From positions 2,189,501-2,253,500 of the forward strand of contig NC_092570.1 of NCBI RefSeq assembly GCF_037975245.1: a stretch of 64,000 nucleotides of DNA, written 5' to 3'. Positions within the stretch are counted from its first letter, which is position 1. Every line of letters begins with the position of its first letter. Positions 10,411 through 22,600 of this stretch are shown piece by piece. The DNA is from Apostichopus japonicus (Eukaryota; Echinodermata; Holothuroidea; Aspidochirotida; Stichopodidae). The notes under the pieces are model-generated. The model was not told the DNA's origin. It saw only the letters and a program-made list of their open reading frames with translations, and did no database searches. A program made the translations under genes and the position numbers.

Positions 10411-13400
10411 TTCTGCAATTAATCTGAAAACACTTCCCTAGTATAAGGTTAGCCTCCCAGTACTAGCCTTATTCCAGTCATATTCCTAACGTTATTCTAG
10501 GCCTAAGAACCTCAGCCTCTGTTGTACCATGGAGCTCCATGGTTGTACTGACTGTTGGTCTGTTACTGATACTGTTAGTTAGTGGTATTACAGTACTAGT
10601 ATTACTAGTTACAATAGATACAACTTAGTTTTACTAGCTCACCTGAAGTGCCTTGTTGCAAAGTTTCTAAGCTATATGGGCTAAACAATTGAATTGTTAT
10701 TTATGGACTAGGCTGTTGCATTTCAACATTGCGCTGTTTGCCGCATGCTCCTGTTTTAACTATTTGCATTGCTTTAAAGTTTAATTTCGTTTAGACCTCT
10801 ACGGTAGGCCTACGTTAGGCTTAATGCTATGTCAATATGCTGGCTACTGTAGCCTTTGCTAGACTAGCGTTAGTCTCAGTTGTAACTGGCGACTTCATGA
10901 CCTTTACTAGGCTTTAGTCTAGGAACAAAACTATCAAAATTAGTGGTAAATGTATCCAGTGTGTTACCATAAGAAGTCAAATTCCACTTTGTGGGGTTTA
11001 CTTTGATTTGGCAGGCGGAAACCACTGTGGCAACGTCTCTGTACCTATCCAGCGAGTTTGTTGGTACATAATATATAAATGCACATGTGTTTTGATCGGT
11101 TTTGCGCAAGCGCTTTGATCAAAGTGGCTGAGAACAGCCTAGCCATATACATACACTTTAGTTATATTAAATTGGATGTGAGGGGAAAGGCGCAGAGGGA
11201 GACGGGAAGAGGGTCCAGGCAAGAGAGAGAAGATGGCGAGACTTCCAGTTTGCGGGATAGGGGGTGGGGTGGTGGGTGAAAGGGAGGGGCCAGAGATAAA
11301 CAGAGGAGAGGGGACAGAGATGGGAAGATGAGGGCGAAGGGTGCACCATGGGAAGGAAAAGTCAGAACTTTGATATAAAAACATCATTACATAATTGTAA
11401 TTCACTTTTCCTAATTTGCCCTTTTCGTCAGCACTGTACCTCCCCCACCTCACCTTACCCCTTCCCACCCAACATCCAGCTGTTTTTACCATTATTTATT
11501 GGCCTACAGGTAAACTTCTTGAAGATCATGCGCGCGTGATGTATGAGACTGAAAAGAATACATACACAGAGCAAAAGTAAAAGAAAAAAAACACAACATA
11601 TATTACAATTATGAACAATGCAGAATACTTCTGCCGATCTATTTGATCAAAAAATTTATCATTTACAAAAATATTAGCTTCTAGTGTTCAAAGAAAAAAA
11701 CCAGTTGTACAGAGGATTACAGTAAAATTATCAGATCAAAAGCTTTTCAACCCAGATTCATGCATGATATAGCAATTAGATTTTGAGCCATTTATAGACA
11801 CAGACGCAGAAAATCTATGATGAACAAAACACACCCATCATATAAACTCATGTGGGCAATGAACATGGGTAGTTAATATGCATTTAAAAATTATCAGGTT
11901 AAATAATGTGCAATTTTTTGGTCATTAACTACAAAATTGAGATACAATGAGGAGGAGAATCGGTAATGAAGGGGAGGATGGGGAGACTATGGGGAGAATG
12001 GGTGTATTATTAGACCTCTAACAGCCACACAGCTAGCTGGCATTTGGGACAATTTCTCAACATTGTCAAATGCTGTTAGTACATCTGGATACCAGTGGTT
12101 ATGATCACCCACATATTCAAGAAAACATAATCACAGCAAGAATGAAAACATGTAACTTTAACATTTGATGCAATCAGGATTACTGGATATAATTTGTTCC
12201 ATCTTACACAAGTTCTTAAAATAAGAGAAAACTGGAACATTTTGTAACTACCAAAGGCACACCTGACAGTGAGCAGTTAATTAATATTTCACTGGTATAA
12301 GAGCACGCCAAACTTTCAGGTGTCATGATGTGTGAAGAAGCAAAAGTATCAACCGTTCAGCAACTGAGTCGATTTATGACTAGTATTCGCTGAAAACTTA
12401 CAAACTATAATGACTAACCAATAATATCAAAGCCCTCCCTTCTCAACCCCCCCCCCCCATCATCCCCCACCCCTTGCTCAATACCACATGAACATCCACA
12501 ATGGAGGGTGTAGAGGTAGCATCTTTTAACATAGTACTCCACTGATGTTATACTTTTAATGCTTTTAATGCAAAACAGGCTGTTGATACTCAAGTCATTA
12601 CCAAAATGGATTTGGTATTAAATTAAAATGCCAAAAGTACAAATAAATATAACTATACCATGTTAGGTCGGAATCTTGAATGAGATGTATCGCGAGAAAG
12701 TATCACACTCTAACTGTACCAAGGAGATTAATTTTAAGGTTATCTGAATTACTCCAAATGCTTGGCTTCTCTGAAGCATTCCACAAAGTAATTTCATGGG
12801 GTGGATCCAGGATTTTATAAAGAGGGTCAAGGGTCAAGTGTGGAAGAGGGTCAAGAAGGGTCAAGTGTGGATGGTGGAGGGAGGGAGGGGAGTCTGAGTA
12901 TGGTGAATCTGACATCAACAAATCTTCCACAACTTTTACAACCGCAAACTTAACATCAACATATCCAATCTTGGGACTGCAATACTTGTATCAGTATAAA
13001 CACACACACACACACCCGCACATACATTTAGTTATATATACCTAATAATTGAATGAACGCAACAACTGTGTTACCTCTTCCTTAATTTGCAATCAAAAAA
13101 GACATTTAACCCTGAGAGCTAAGGCATAATAGAGTCAAGTATTTGTTTACTACAATTTCCATTAAAACCCTTGTATAGCAGCTGGTTGTATTTCCAAAAC
13201 TTAAAAGTCACAAAACCACATTTCCACTTCCAAACAGATTTCTCAGAGTTACCCATCCAAGCATGTCACATGCAAACAGTACAAAACTTCTATTCCCAAA
13301 TGCAAAGAAACGTGCAATTATGCCTGTTACTTTTCTTTTGAGATAATGACTATGCTAAATTCAGCCTAGATTCTTATATGTAAAGCAGATGAGGCCTATT

Positions 13401-16400
13401 TCCAGCTCTATTTTCTTTGTCTAAATTTATGAAACCACTGCTCCCTTTTTGTTAGAATTTTCTTTAAGGGAATGAGTTGATTCCCAAAACCATTAATACT
13501 AAGAGCCTTTGAGCTAACCAGAACAAGTCCCTTCCGATGAAAGATCATGCGAAGGATGTCCAATGTCTCTAAGGCTTTATTGTCATTTGTAAAAATTAGT
13601 TAAACTAGTTGAACAAACGTCTCGATTGTAAAGCCCCTAAATGTCTATTCATACCTACCTGCACTGCTGTAACAGACCGTAATATGGAATTGCATTATGT
13701 GAGACTGCAAAGTTTTACAGCAAGTACAAAACTTGTCAACTACATCAGGTGAATGTTCCAAGAAGCAGTAACACATTACTCTTATCCTATGTGAGGTGTA
13801 TTGGTTTGTTTAATAAGCTGTTATACCATGCAAGGGGATTAAAACAGCACCAGAAAGTAATAACTGAGGGGAGAGAGAAGAAAAGAGCCCTATTTTTGTA
13901 CAAATGCAGACATTAGTTGTGTAAATCAGTGATTTAAGAGACTTGCAGATAAGGAAGCAATAATACTGTCCAGCAAAGACTAAACCCTGTCCTTCAATAT
14001 CCTACCATTCTCTTTGGATGTACAAAGATAAAGAGATAATATCTTTCACCTGTGTTTAAATTTGAACCCTTTTTCACATTTCTTAAGTATTCCTCATTAT
14101 TTTGAGACTCTAAACCAAATTGACTGTACATTTAAGTTGTTTCATTTCTTTAATTTTTTCTTAAATTCACTGCAGATTCCGGTTGTTTCTTGGTGAAGAT
14201 AACTAAACCTGACCATAAATGACAGAGACTGACTGTAAAATAAGACTTGACTGAGCTATAAGCAATGTTAGTGAAAACTCTATAGTACCATGCATGAGTA
14301 ATAAAGTAAAAACTATTGTAGGATATACAGATTGATGTAAGAAGGACATTACAGGTGGTTAGGACTGATCTATACATATGAACTGCCCATCGTGGGAAAC
14401 ACCATGGTGACAGACATAGAAAGGTTAACATTCCCACCCCTCCCCCCCCTCCCCCAACACTCCTCCTAACACATGCCCAATGGTATAAGATGAATAAACA
14501 AAGCCAGCTTTTAGCTTCTTAAACAAAATTAAACTTCTAGTAGCATTACAAATGAAGGAAAAAATCTGTCAATTATATGTTGCTGTCACCCTTGCCCCAC
14601 CCTACCTCCCTCGGTTAGTGAAGGATAAAATCAATCAATTAATTAATAAGTACTATCTGACAAATATGAATTGTCGTCACCCAAGCCACCCCCCCCCCCT
14701 CCCCACTGTCCTGCTTCACTCATTTAGATTGCTAAATCAAACACAGATCACATTAGACTATGTCACCAATGCTATTCTGTTCACCTTTGACCTCATACAT
14801 AGAAGAACTTCTGTTTGAACTTTGACAATCAAGTAACATTAACAGTGCTTGAGTCATGTGCAATGTAAACTCTGGATTTTTACATTGATTTTGCCTTCAA
14901 TGTAAGCGATCTGAATGTAGAGAAGGTTTAATCTTAAAGAAGTCATATCCTAACTGAAAGTTGCTGACATGAACCATTGCAGGAGAAATGATTCTATAGA
15001 ACAACTAAAGGGTTTGTTTTATATGGAAATCATTGACTCTACAGCCTTTTTATGGAAAATTAACTTTATATGTAACCATGAACCTTAAGCTTATCCAAAA
15101 CAAAATAACAAATGTCAAAATCTTCAGAAATCAAATTTCAATTCATAGACTAAATATTCTTGTGCTAACATTGCAGTTGTGAAGTGACAAAAACATTGCA
15201 TAGAAGGTCAAAAACAAAACATTCCAAATGTCATACTTTTTGATTTCGTTATTCTTTTGTTACATTTAGCCACTATCAGCACCCCTTGCAAAGAAACCTA
15301 GCACAAAAATAAAATCCCTTTTGTGATACAGTCATCCCACTATTAATCTTTGGAAAAAATGATGTGAAAGGAACCGATCCTCCACAAATCCTTGTACATT
15401 GACACCATAGACATTCCTTTACACGAATGAAAGTCCTTTAATTCGACTTGAAGTGAGGTCATACTCATACTTGGTTTCCAGCATTTGTATTGTTTATGTA
15501 CCCCCCCCCATCACTGTTTTTTTTGCTCGTACTTAGGAGGGCATTTCACAAAGGGGGAATGCACAGTAGAGTATGCAAGGAAAAATTGATCTGCAAAATG
15601 CTTTACAAGATGGTTAAGTTGCTGTAAAGTGTTTGGATTGTAATGTTACTTTGAAAACAACGCAGAGAAGAATGTGACAGCAAAACTGAAACTAAAATAA
15701 TGGTTAGTACATGTCAAGACTGAATTCATGAGTTTAGTGAATGAGAGCAGAGCAAATCAACTACATTCCATGTTACCATAACAACCAGTTTAATTGGCCT
15801 GTTTATGAGTGTATCACACAAATAGAGGAGCATCCAGAACCCCCTCCCTCCCACCCCACAAAAAATACTAACAAGCAATCCTGAACTATATCTTATAGTT
15901 ACAAAATTGGTTTAGTACAAAGTTTTTGCACTAATTAATATTTCCTATCCTCTTTCCCTTTGTTTTTGTCTTATCTCCCCCACACCCACTGTATCACAAC
16001 CATTCCCATCCCATCCACTTTCCCAAAAGTAAAAAAAACATACTTTGCAAGAAAAGTTTTCCAAAAATATTCTAAAAGCTATTTTTGACAGCCAAACAAA
16101 AATATTTCCAGACTGCCAAGGAGAAAGTTACTCTAATATAAAGTAGATTCTTCAGAAAACGAGTAAAGGCTGGATGATGACGATTAAACACGGTCTTATC
16201 ATCTGACTCCAGTATACCTCCGATATCATGTGGCCTCCCTAGTATAAACTTGGCTCACTTTAAAGCTTCAAGACAAGGCTGGTAGTTTTCCTGTCTCTTC
16301 TTCATAGAGTGAGTTGACAATAGTCGGTGAGGTCATCATATCAGCATAAAAACCGACCGTCCTCTTTCCGTCAAACTAAATAAAAATATCCACACAAAGG

Positions 16401-16593
16401 TTTGTTGTAAGGAAGAGCTGTGTACTTTTTTCACAGCTGATAAAACTGGAGTATGAGTGACAAGATTTTGTTTGTAAGAAGCTGGATATAAAATCAATGT
16501 TCCGAGCAACACAACATCAAAATATCTATTGTGTGTTAATTGCTACAAATGCATACTGAGGTGGTGCCTGCTCTCCCTTTGGTAGGCTGTGGG
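10411..16593. other. Long noncoding stretch downstream of DCUN1D1
   Basis: About 6 kb of AT-rich sequence with no coding exon found. Part is likely the DCUN1D1 3' UTR on the minus strand. Candidate minus-strand AATAAA signals (TTTATT on plus) occur at 13576-13581 and 11495-11500. A short imperfect GGGTCAAG repeat sits near 12822-12865, and several 10-12 nt C runs are scattered through. The 11.0-11.3 kb stretch is purine-rich on plus and of unknown role. Confidence 0.45.
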
Positions 16594-16670
16594 TCAAACT
16601 GTCGTACTCTTGCCTTGAAGTAGAGGCTTGGCATATTCCACAAAGTCATCAATTAGCACTGGCCAGGCAC
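16594..16670 (-). CDS. DCUN1D1: DCUN1D1 exon 7 (C-terminus)
   Basis: Acceptor TTTGCAAG. Codes [20 protein letters not shown] and STTV, then stop. The minisatellite begins about 50 bp upstream of this exon, inside intron 6. Confidence 0.95.
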
Positions 16671-19600
16671 CTTGCAAAGAAAGAAAGAAAATGAACTCAT
16701 GTAGGAGTGCCTCAACATAAAAATGATGATAAAAGTCAAGTAAGGGGCACTGTGTAAAATGTAGAACAATAAGGAGGCTGCAGCCAAGCTGCATAGGGTA
16801 CAAGATATATTGAATAAGGAATATATCACTATAAAGAAGATGATAAAATCAAGTGAAGGACACTGTGTCAAAAGTAGAACACTGAGGGGGCTGCAACTAG
16901 GCTGCATAAGGTACAAACTATATTAAATAAAGAATATATCAACATAAAGAAGATGATAAAATCAAGTGAGGGACACTGTCAAAAGTAGAATACTGAGGGT
17001 GCTGCAGCTAGGCTGCATAGGGTACAAACTATATTAAATAAAGAATATATCAACACAAAGAAGATGATACAATCAAGTGAGGGACACTGTGTCAAAAGTA
17101 GAATACTGAGGGGCTGCAGCCAAGATGCATAGGGTACAAACTATATTGAATTAGGAATATATCAACATAAAGAAGACGATAAAATCAAGCGAGGGACACT
17201 GTGTCAAAAGTAGAATACTGAGGGGGGGGGGCTAAAGCTAGGCTGCATAGGGTACAATCTTTCGTGCTTCACATTTCCACACAATAGGCACTACTAGTTT
17301 GCATAGATAATCTCTATTATTTGCTTCTGATTCAGCCTTGCTGCAGGTGATTTTGCAGATGCTGCAGCTTTTTGTTTTTGACACGATGCCTACATAAATG
17401 AATAAAGTAACATATGAACAGACAAACAAACACTATAACATTTCAATGGGTGTTAAAAGTAGGTTGGTTTGAATAAATGTATACATGAACAATAGTCTTA
17501 CAGCAGCTTTTGGAGTTGGATTTTGGTCAATTTTTCACACCTTTGGCTGTTATAATTCCATAACAATGAAGTTTATGAACTTGACTAATTGAAATTCACA
17601 TTTTGATGGTTGGAGTTGGAAAGTTTGAAAATTTTCTTTTTTCTAATATGATTAATAAACCAAACTAATAATGATTTGAAAATGTATCTGAAACTGTGGC
17701 CAACACAACTTTTCTTGATTTATTTTCTTGAACAGGATAATGTAATACTAAGCTACTTAACATTTTCATTTAGCACACAAATCCAAAAAAAGTGTGATTG
17801 TGCAAGATTTATGGGAGGAGGGGCAAGGGGAAGGTCTAAGTTTTATCAACTCAACTGTAGTGTCTCATTCACAAATTAAAAAGCTTGCATCAATATTTTT
17901 CGAGAGAACAAACCTGATATTCTCAAATTTACACAAGTGTATGTGGTGGTATATTTATCCCTCCCACCCCCCAAAAAAGTCAAATTATTTTTGCTGAAAT
18001 CTTTGCAGGGCCAGGAATATATCACATGACAGACACAACCAGCTGCAATAAGAGTCACATGTGTGTCTGATCAGGCAGTCCTACCTTCTTCATCATAATT
18101 GCTCATGTCATCTTCAATCATATTGCTGAAGTCTAGTAGGAGATTCCATGTATCTCGAGGTATTGATTTCTTGTGGTGTTCCTTTTGATGATGAAAAAAA
18201 GAAGAGGAAAAAGAAAACGTGTGATTAATCCATCCAATTAACACTTAGCTGCTGTATTATGTGCCAGTCGGACAGGTTTAAAGGGGGAACAGACCTATTA
18301 TGTTTACCTTGTATGAAAGGAGACATTTTATGAAAGGATCTTCACGTTGAACAATACTGATTAATACGCTAAAGGAATTACAAAACATACTGCCAAACTG
18401 AGGAAATATCAGATTATAAAAGTTCTGTCAGAGGTGGCTCTTTAGCCAATATTTTATGCTTCTGGCCATCTGACCACACTTTTTTTTTTAAATATAAATC
18501 GTTGCTCTATCACATTGTTTGCTAGGACTGTTCTGTGAATTTTAGCTATTTGAAATCTTTCGCAGGTTAGATGTTGCATGCTGGCTGCCTATTGAGAGTC
18601 CCGGTCCTGGACGACAAGATTTCCAATACCTTTGATGGCAAATATTTCTGTTCTCCATAACATTCATGTACTCACCATTAAAAACTGACACCAAAGTTCA
18701 AGAAATTTGAACCTGCCAGGCAGTACAATTTTCCAATATGCTATTGCCATTCTTAGTTCTGGGGAAAAGATGGGAAAAATTAGTCAAATTTAGTAAATTT
18801 ATGGCAATAGAATAAGATCACCAACATTTAGTATTGAACAGAAAATCAATAAAATCACCACATTCCTTTGGGGACCTTTAGTCTTGAAACACCTGGGAAA
18901 AAGCTTTCATAACCTTTTACATGACATGTTTAATTTGTGTTTAATTTGTTATTTGTTTGAAACACAACAGAAAACAATCCTTCACGTATCAAGCAATATT
19001 TGTACGACAAATGTAGGGTACAGGAAACCTTCGCCAAGAGAAATGAACAAATTTTGTTACCGGTCCTTGTGGGAGGGTAACATTAATAACACAAATAAAA
19101 CCATAAAAAGAAGATCGAACCGCTTAAAGTGGACACCTATGCATCGAATATATAGCAATTCAGTTATTAGTTTGAGGAACAGAATTAGCAATCAAAGATT
19201 AGGAATACATTTATTCCACCTGATTCACTAATAAAAAGAAAATTGTGTAAATGATGTTTTAAGACTTCATAACCACTGATGATGCTGACCATCAAGTGAA
19301 CTTTGACCTACTTTGTTCTTAACTTGTGACATCTATTTATCACGTATAACCATCCATTTATAATCATTTTAAATCCTTTTTCTGATATGCAGAGCATGAG
19401 GTTTCATATTTCGTTGCTGACATTTGCTGACCTAAATTAACTTTTGCCCTCAAGAAAGAGAAACAGAATTCTTATTTTCAAAATAAGGCATAAGAATGCT
19501 ATGTAATAGATTCATCAGAAGTTTACTTCCTGACCCTTGGTGAATGCAACAGTTTTAATTTTTTTTTTATTTCTGTTAATTTCAAATGACCTTGACCTCC

Positions 19601-22600
19601 ACCAATGTAGATGCATTCTACTTAAACACAGAATGTCCACATGCATCATGATCCCCCCCCCCCTCCCCCATTTTGACCTCCACCCAAAACAATAGTGTCC
19701 CTCTACTTACTATGAGGCAAATGTACCATTCCATTATCCTTTCAAGTTACTTTTTGGTTTTTGGTTTCCCAAGAGGGAAAACTATAGAGACACTCTTCCC
19801 GACATTGCTAACTTGTGAGGGGGACCAGGGATTACAAAGTCAGTAATTACTATTACGGCTAGATTCGTCCAACACGGCAGCATATAGAAACTTTGATCTC
19901 AAAGCCGAAGCCAAAGGGAAATAATCAGGTTACACATCCGGAGTCTATGCATGCTATGTTCTTCAATCTGCCTTCATTACCTTTCGGGAAATATTTCATC
20001 CTGTAGTTTTGATTTTTAAAAACATTGTGGTTACAGAAATGACCATACAGTAATATTTAAGGCAGGATGAGAGAGAAGACCAAATACTACAACTGGTTAA
20101 TCATAATTAATTATTGATATTATGGTAATAATGGCTGATTTCTACATCAGACAATTAACAAAATTCTTCTCACCCAAACTTTTCTGTCCTGGATTTTTTG
20201 CAAAGTTGAACGTAAATTGGTAAAAATCTTTAAATTTATTTGCATCTCTGAGCTCATGTTCTAGTGAGGGGAGCTTCATCTTCAATTTATCTACAGAGTC
20301 ACACCTTCAAAGGAAAAAGGAGACGAATAAGAGAAATGACATAAATATACATGTTTGGCATGTGATCTTACAGAAATTACCATAAATTGAGTTTTTTTCT
20401 TTTTACCCTTTTAGTGGTTTTTCGAAAACATGTTCCACCATTAAATACTTTACTCAGGAAACTCGTAGAGGCTTTATCTCCATTGCCTCTCTTCACCCAG
20501 GTGTATAAATTGGGACTTGCGAGGTAACTTGTAAATATAGTTGCGTGCGCTGGTTTGTGGCTGCACCCTATGGGAAGTCCCCCGGGGGACATGTGGTTGT
20601 GGTGCACTGTGGTGCCCCAGGAGAGATTGATTGAATTGTGCACACTTTGGTGTGTAGGTGTGTCAAGTTACCAATGACCAGGGTTGTAAAGTCGTGTGAG
20701 AGGGCCTTGGCCCTGAACAAGACTGTAAACCTAAATAATAATAAATAATAATAATAGCAATAATTAAGTCCGCCTTGTTTCAGGTGATCATAGTTAAGCT
20801 TTCTCTGTTAAAATAGTTTTTACTTAAGCTAAAGTGACTTTCATAATATAGTATCTGTTGCATAATCAGTGGATATGACAATATTGTACCTTCAGAGCTG
20901 TATTGTCATATTTTTTTTGGGGGGGGGGGGGGGTGGGTCTTCCAACAGAACTTATATGATTCCCTCCCCATACTTCAGCCACCACGTTTCATATTGATTC
21001 ATGGTTAGAGTCATTCACTTTTCACAGCAAAGTGACCCAAACTCATTCTTCAATTTCTCTTCCCATTGAAGGAAATACAGTGACTAGACTGGAATCAGGG
21101 AATGTTACTGGTAGAGACTCGAGTCACTCGACTCATTTATAAAATGAAATGACTCGATACATCTCTGCTAACCCACGAGCCAGACATTTACCTAACTTTT
21201 GTTGGGAAACTTGTGATTCTTACAAAACCAAGTTTCTCAGCACTGAGTCATACCCATGCAGTACATTAACTATATGAGTATGTATAATGATGTGTCTGAA
21301 CATCATTGATATCACATACCCTGCTTCTGCCATTCCATCCAAAAATTCTTTCTTTGTAAATTCACACTGTGTAGCTGCTCGAAACTTCCATGCTAAAACA
21401 AGGACTGTACGACTGGCAGGGTCTAATTTAAGATCTTCACAGAACCTAGCTACTCCTTCTGCTAAAATTTTGTCATCTTCGTGTGGATCTAAAAGTAAAG
21501 AAAACAAGTAACAACTTTGTTGGCTGATCGGTCAGTACAAGATTTATGAAACTATTTGCCAGTTGTGGGGAATAATTTATCAAGGATTGCATCACAAAAA
21601 TGCTATGCAAAATGGTCAAATTGCTATACAAATGCACAGATGTATACTGTAGCAGTTTTTGTACATAAGTACCATGTAGTACTTCAAATGAAACAAAGCT
21701 CAGAGCCTATAAAATACACACATTTCATTGCTACAAATACAAAAATAATAATGCTGAAAACATTACACTATGTATGATAAAAAATACAGCCATAGAAAAT
21801 ATATCTATATATAATACATATCTATGTATATATCTTTATCAATATATATATTTATATATATATAATATAGTATACCTCCCATACGGTAACTTACAGCATG
21901 TTGTTACTTGAGTTTCATGCCTGCAGTGTGCGGCGATCATCAGACAACTGGACATAAACATTCGTGTATGTGACCTTATTTCTTCCTAGCACAGTCGGCG
22001 GTTTGTTGACATGGTAATCTTTATGTACCAAGGACAGTACAAACAAAAAAACAGAGCTCATCTCAAAGTGTTGCCATGTCAACAAACCGCCCGACTGTGC
22101 TACGAAGAAATAAGGTCACATACACAACTGTTATTGTCCAGTAGTCTGATGATCGCCGCACAATGCAGGCGTGAAACTCAGGTAACAACATGCTGTAAGT
22201 TACCGTATAGGTAAACTATGTTATGTACTTGCTCTACTTCTATGTATTGAGCACTTTTGCAACAGGAAGTTAACATCTGAATCTTTGTTTTAAAGATATA
22301 TGTATATATATATATACCATTAGTCATTACAGCTCTATTAAATTTTGATTTTTAGATTGGGAAGAAATATTTCAAGCTAACCACAGAATTCAATTTGCCA
22401 CTAAATATTTGGTACAATAATAGAACACCCCGCCAACATATAAGTCCATGTTACATCGTCTCACGTAGGCACAATGTCCACACAGTACAACGATGACTAC
22501 CAGATCTCTCGTTATAATACTGCAAGGGCATTTGTTGATTATCCGACGGAGCCGGTGTAACAACTTGCAGGGAAACCTTTGGACTTACTACTACTAGAAA

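Noticed and set aside
18884-19231. 115-codon plus-strand frame in DCUN1D1 intron 4
   Set aside because: It starts at TTG, has no ATG support or family resemblance, and lies antisense within an intron.
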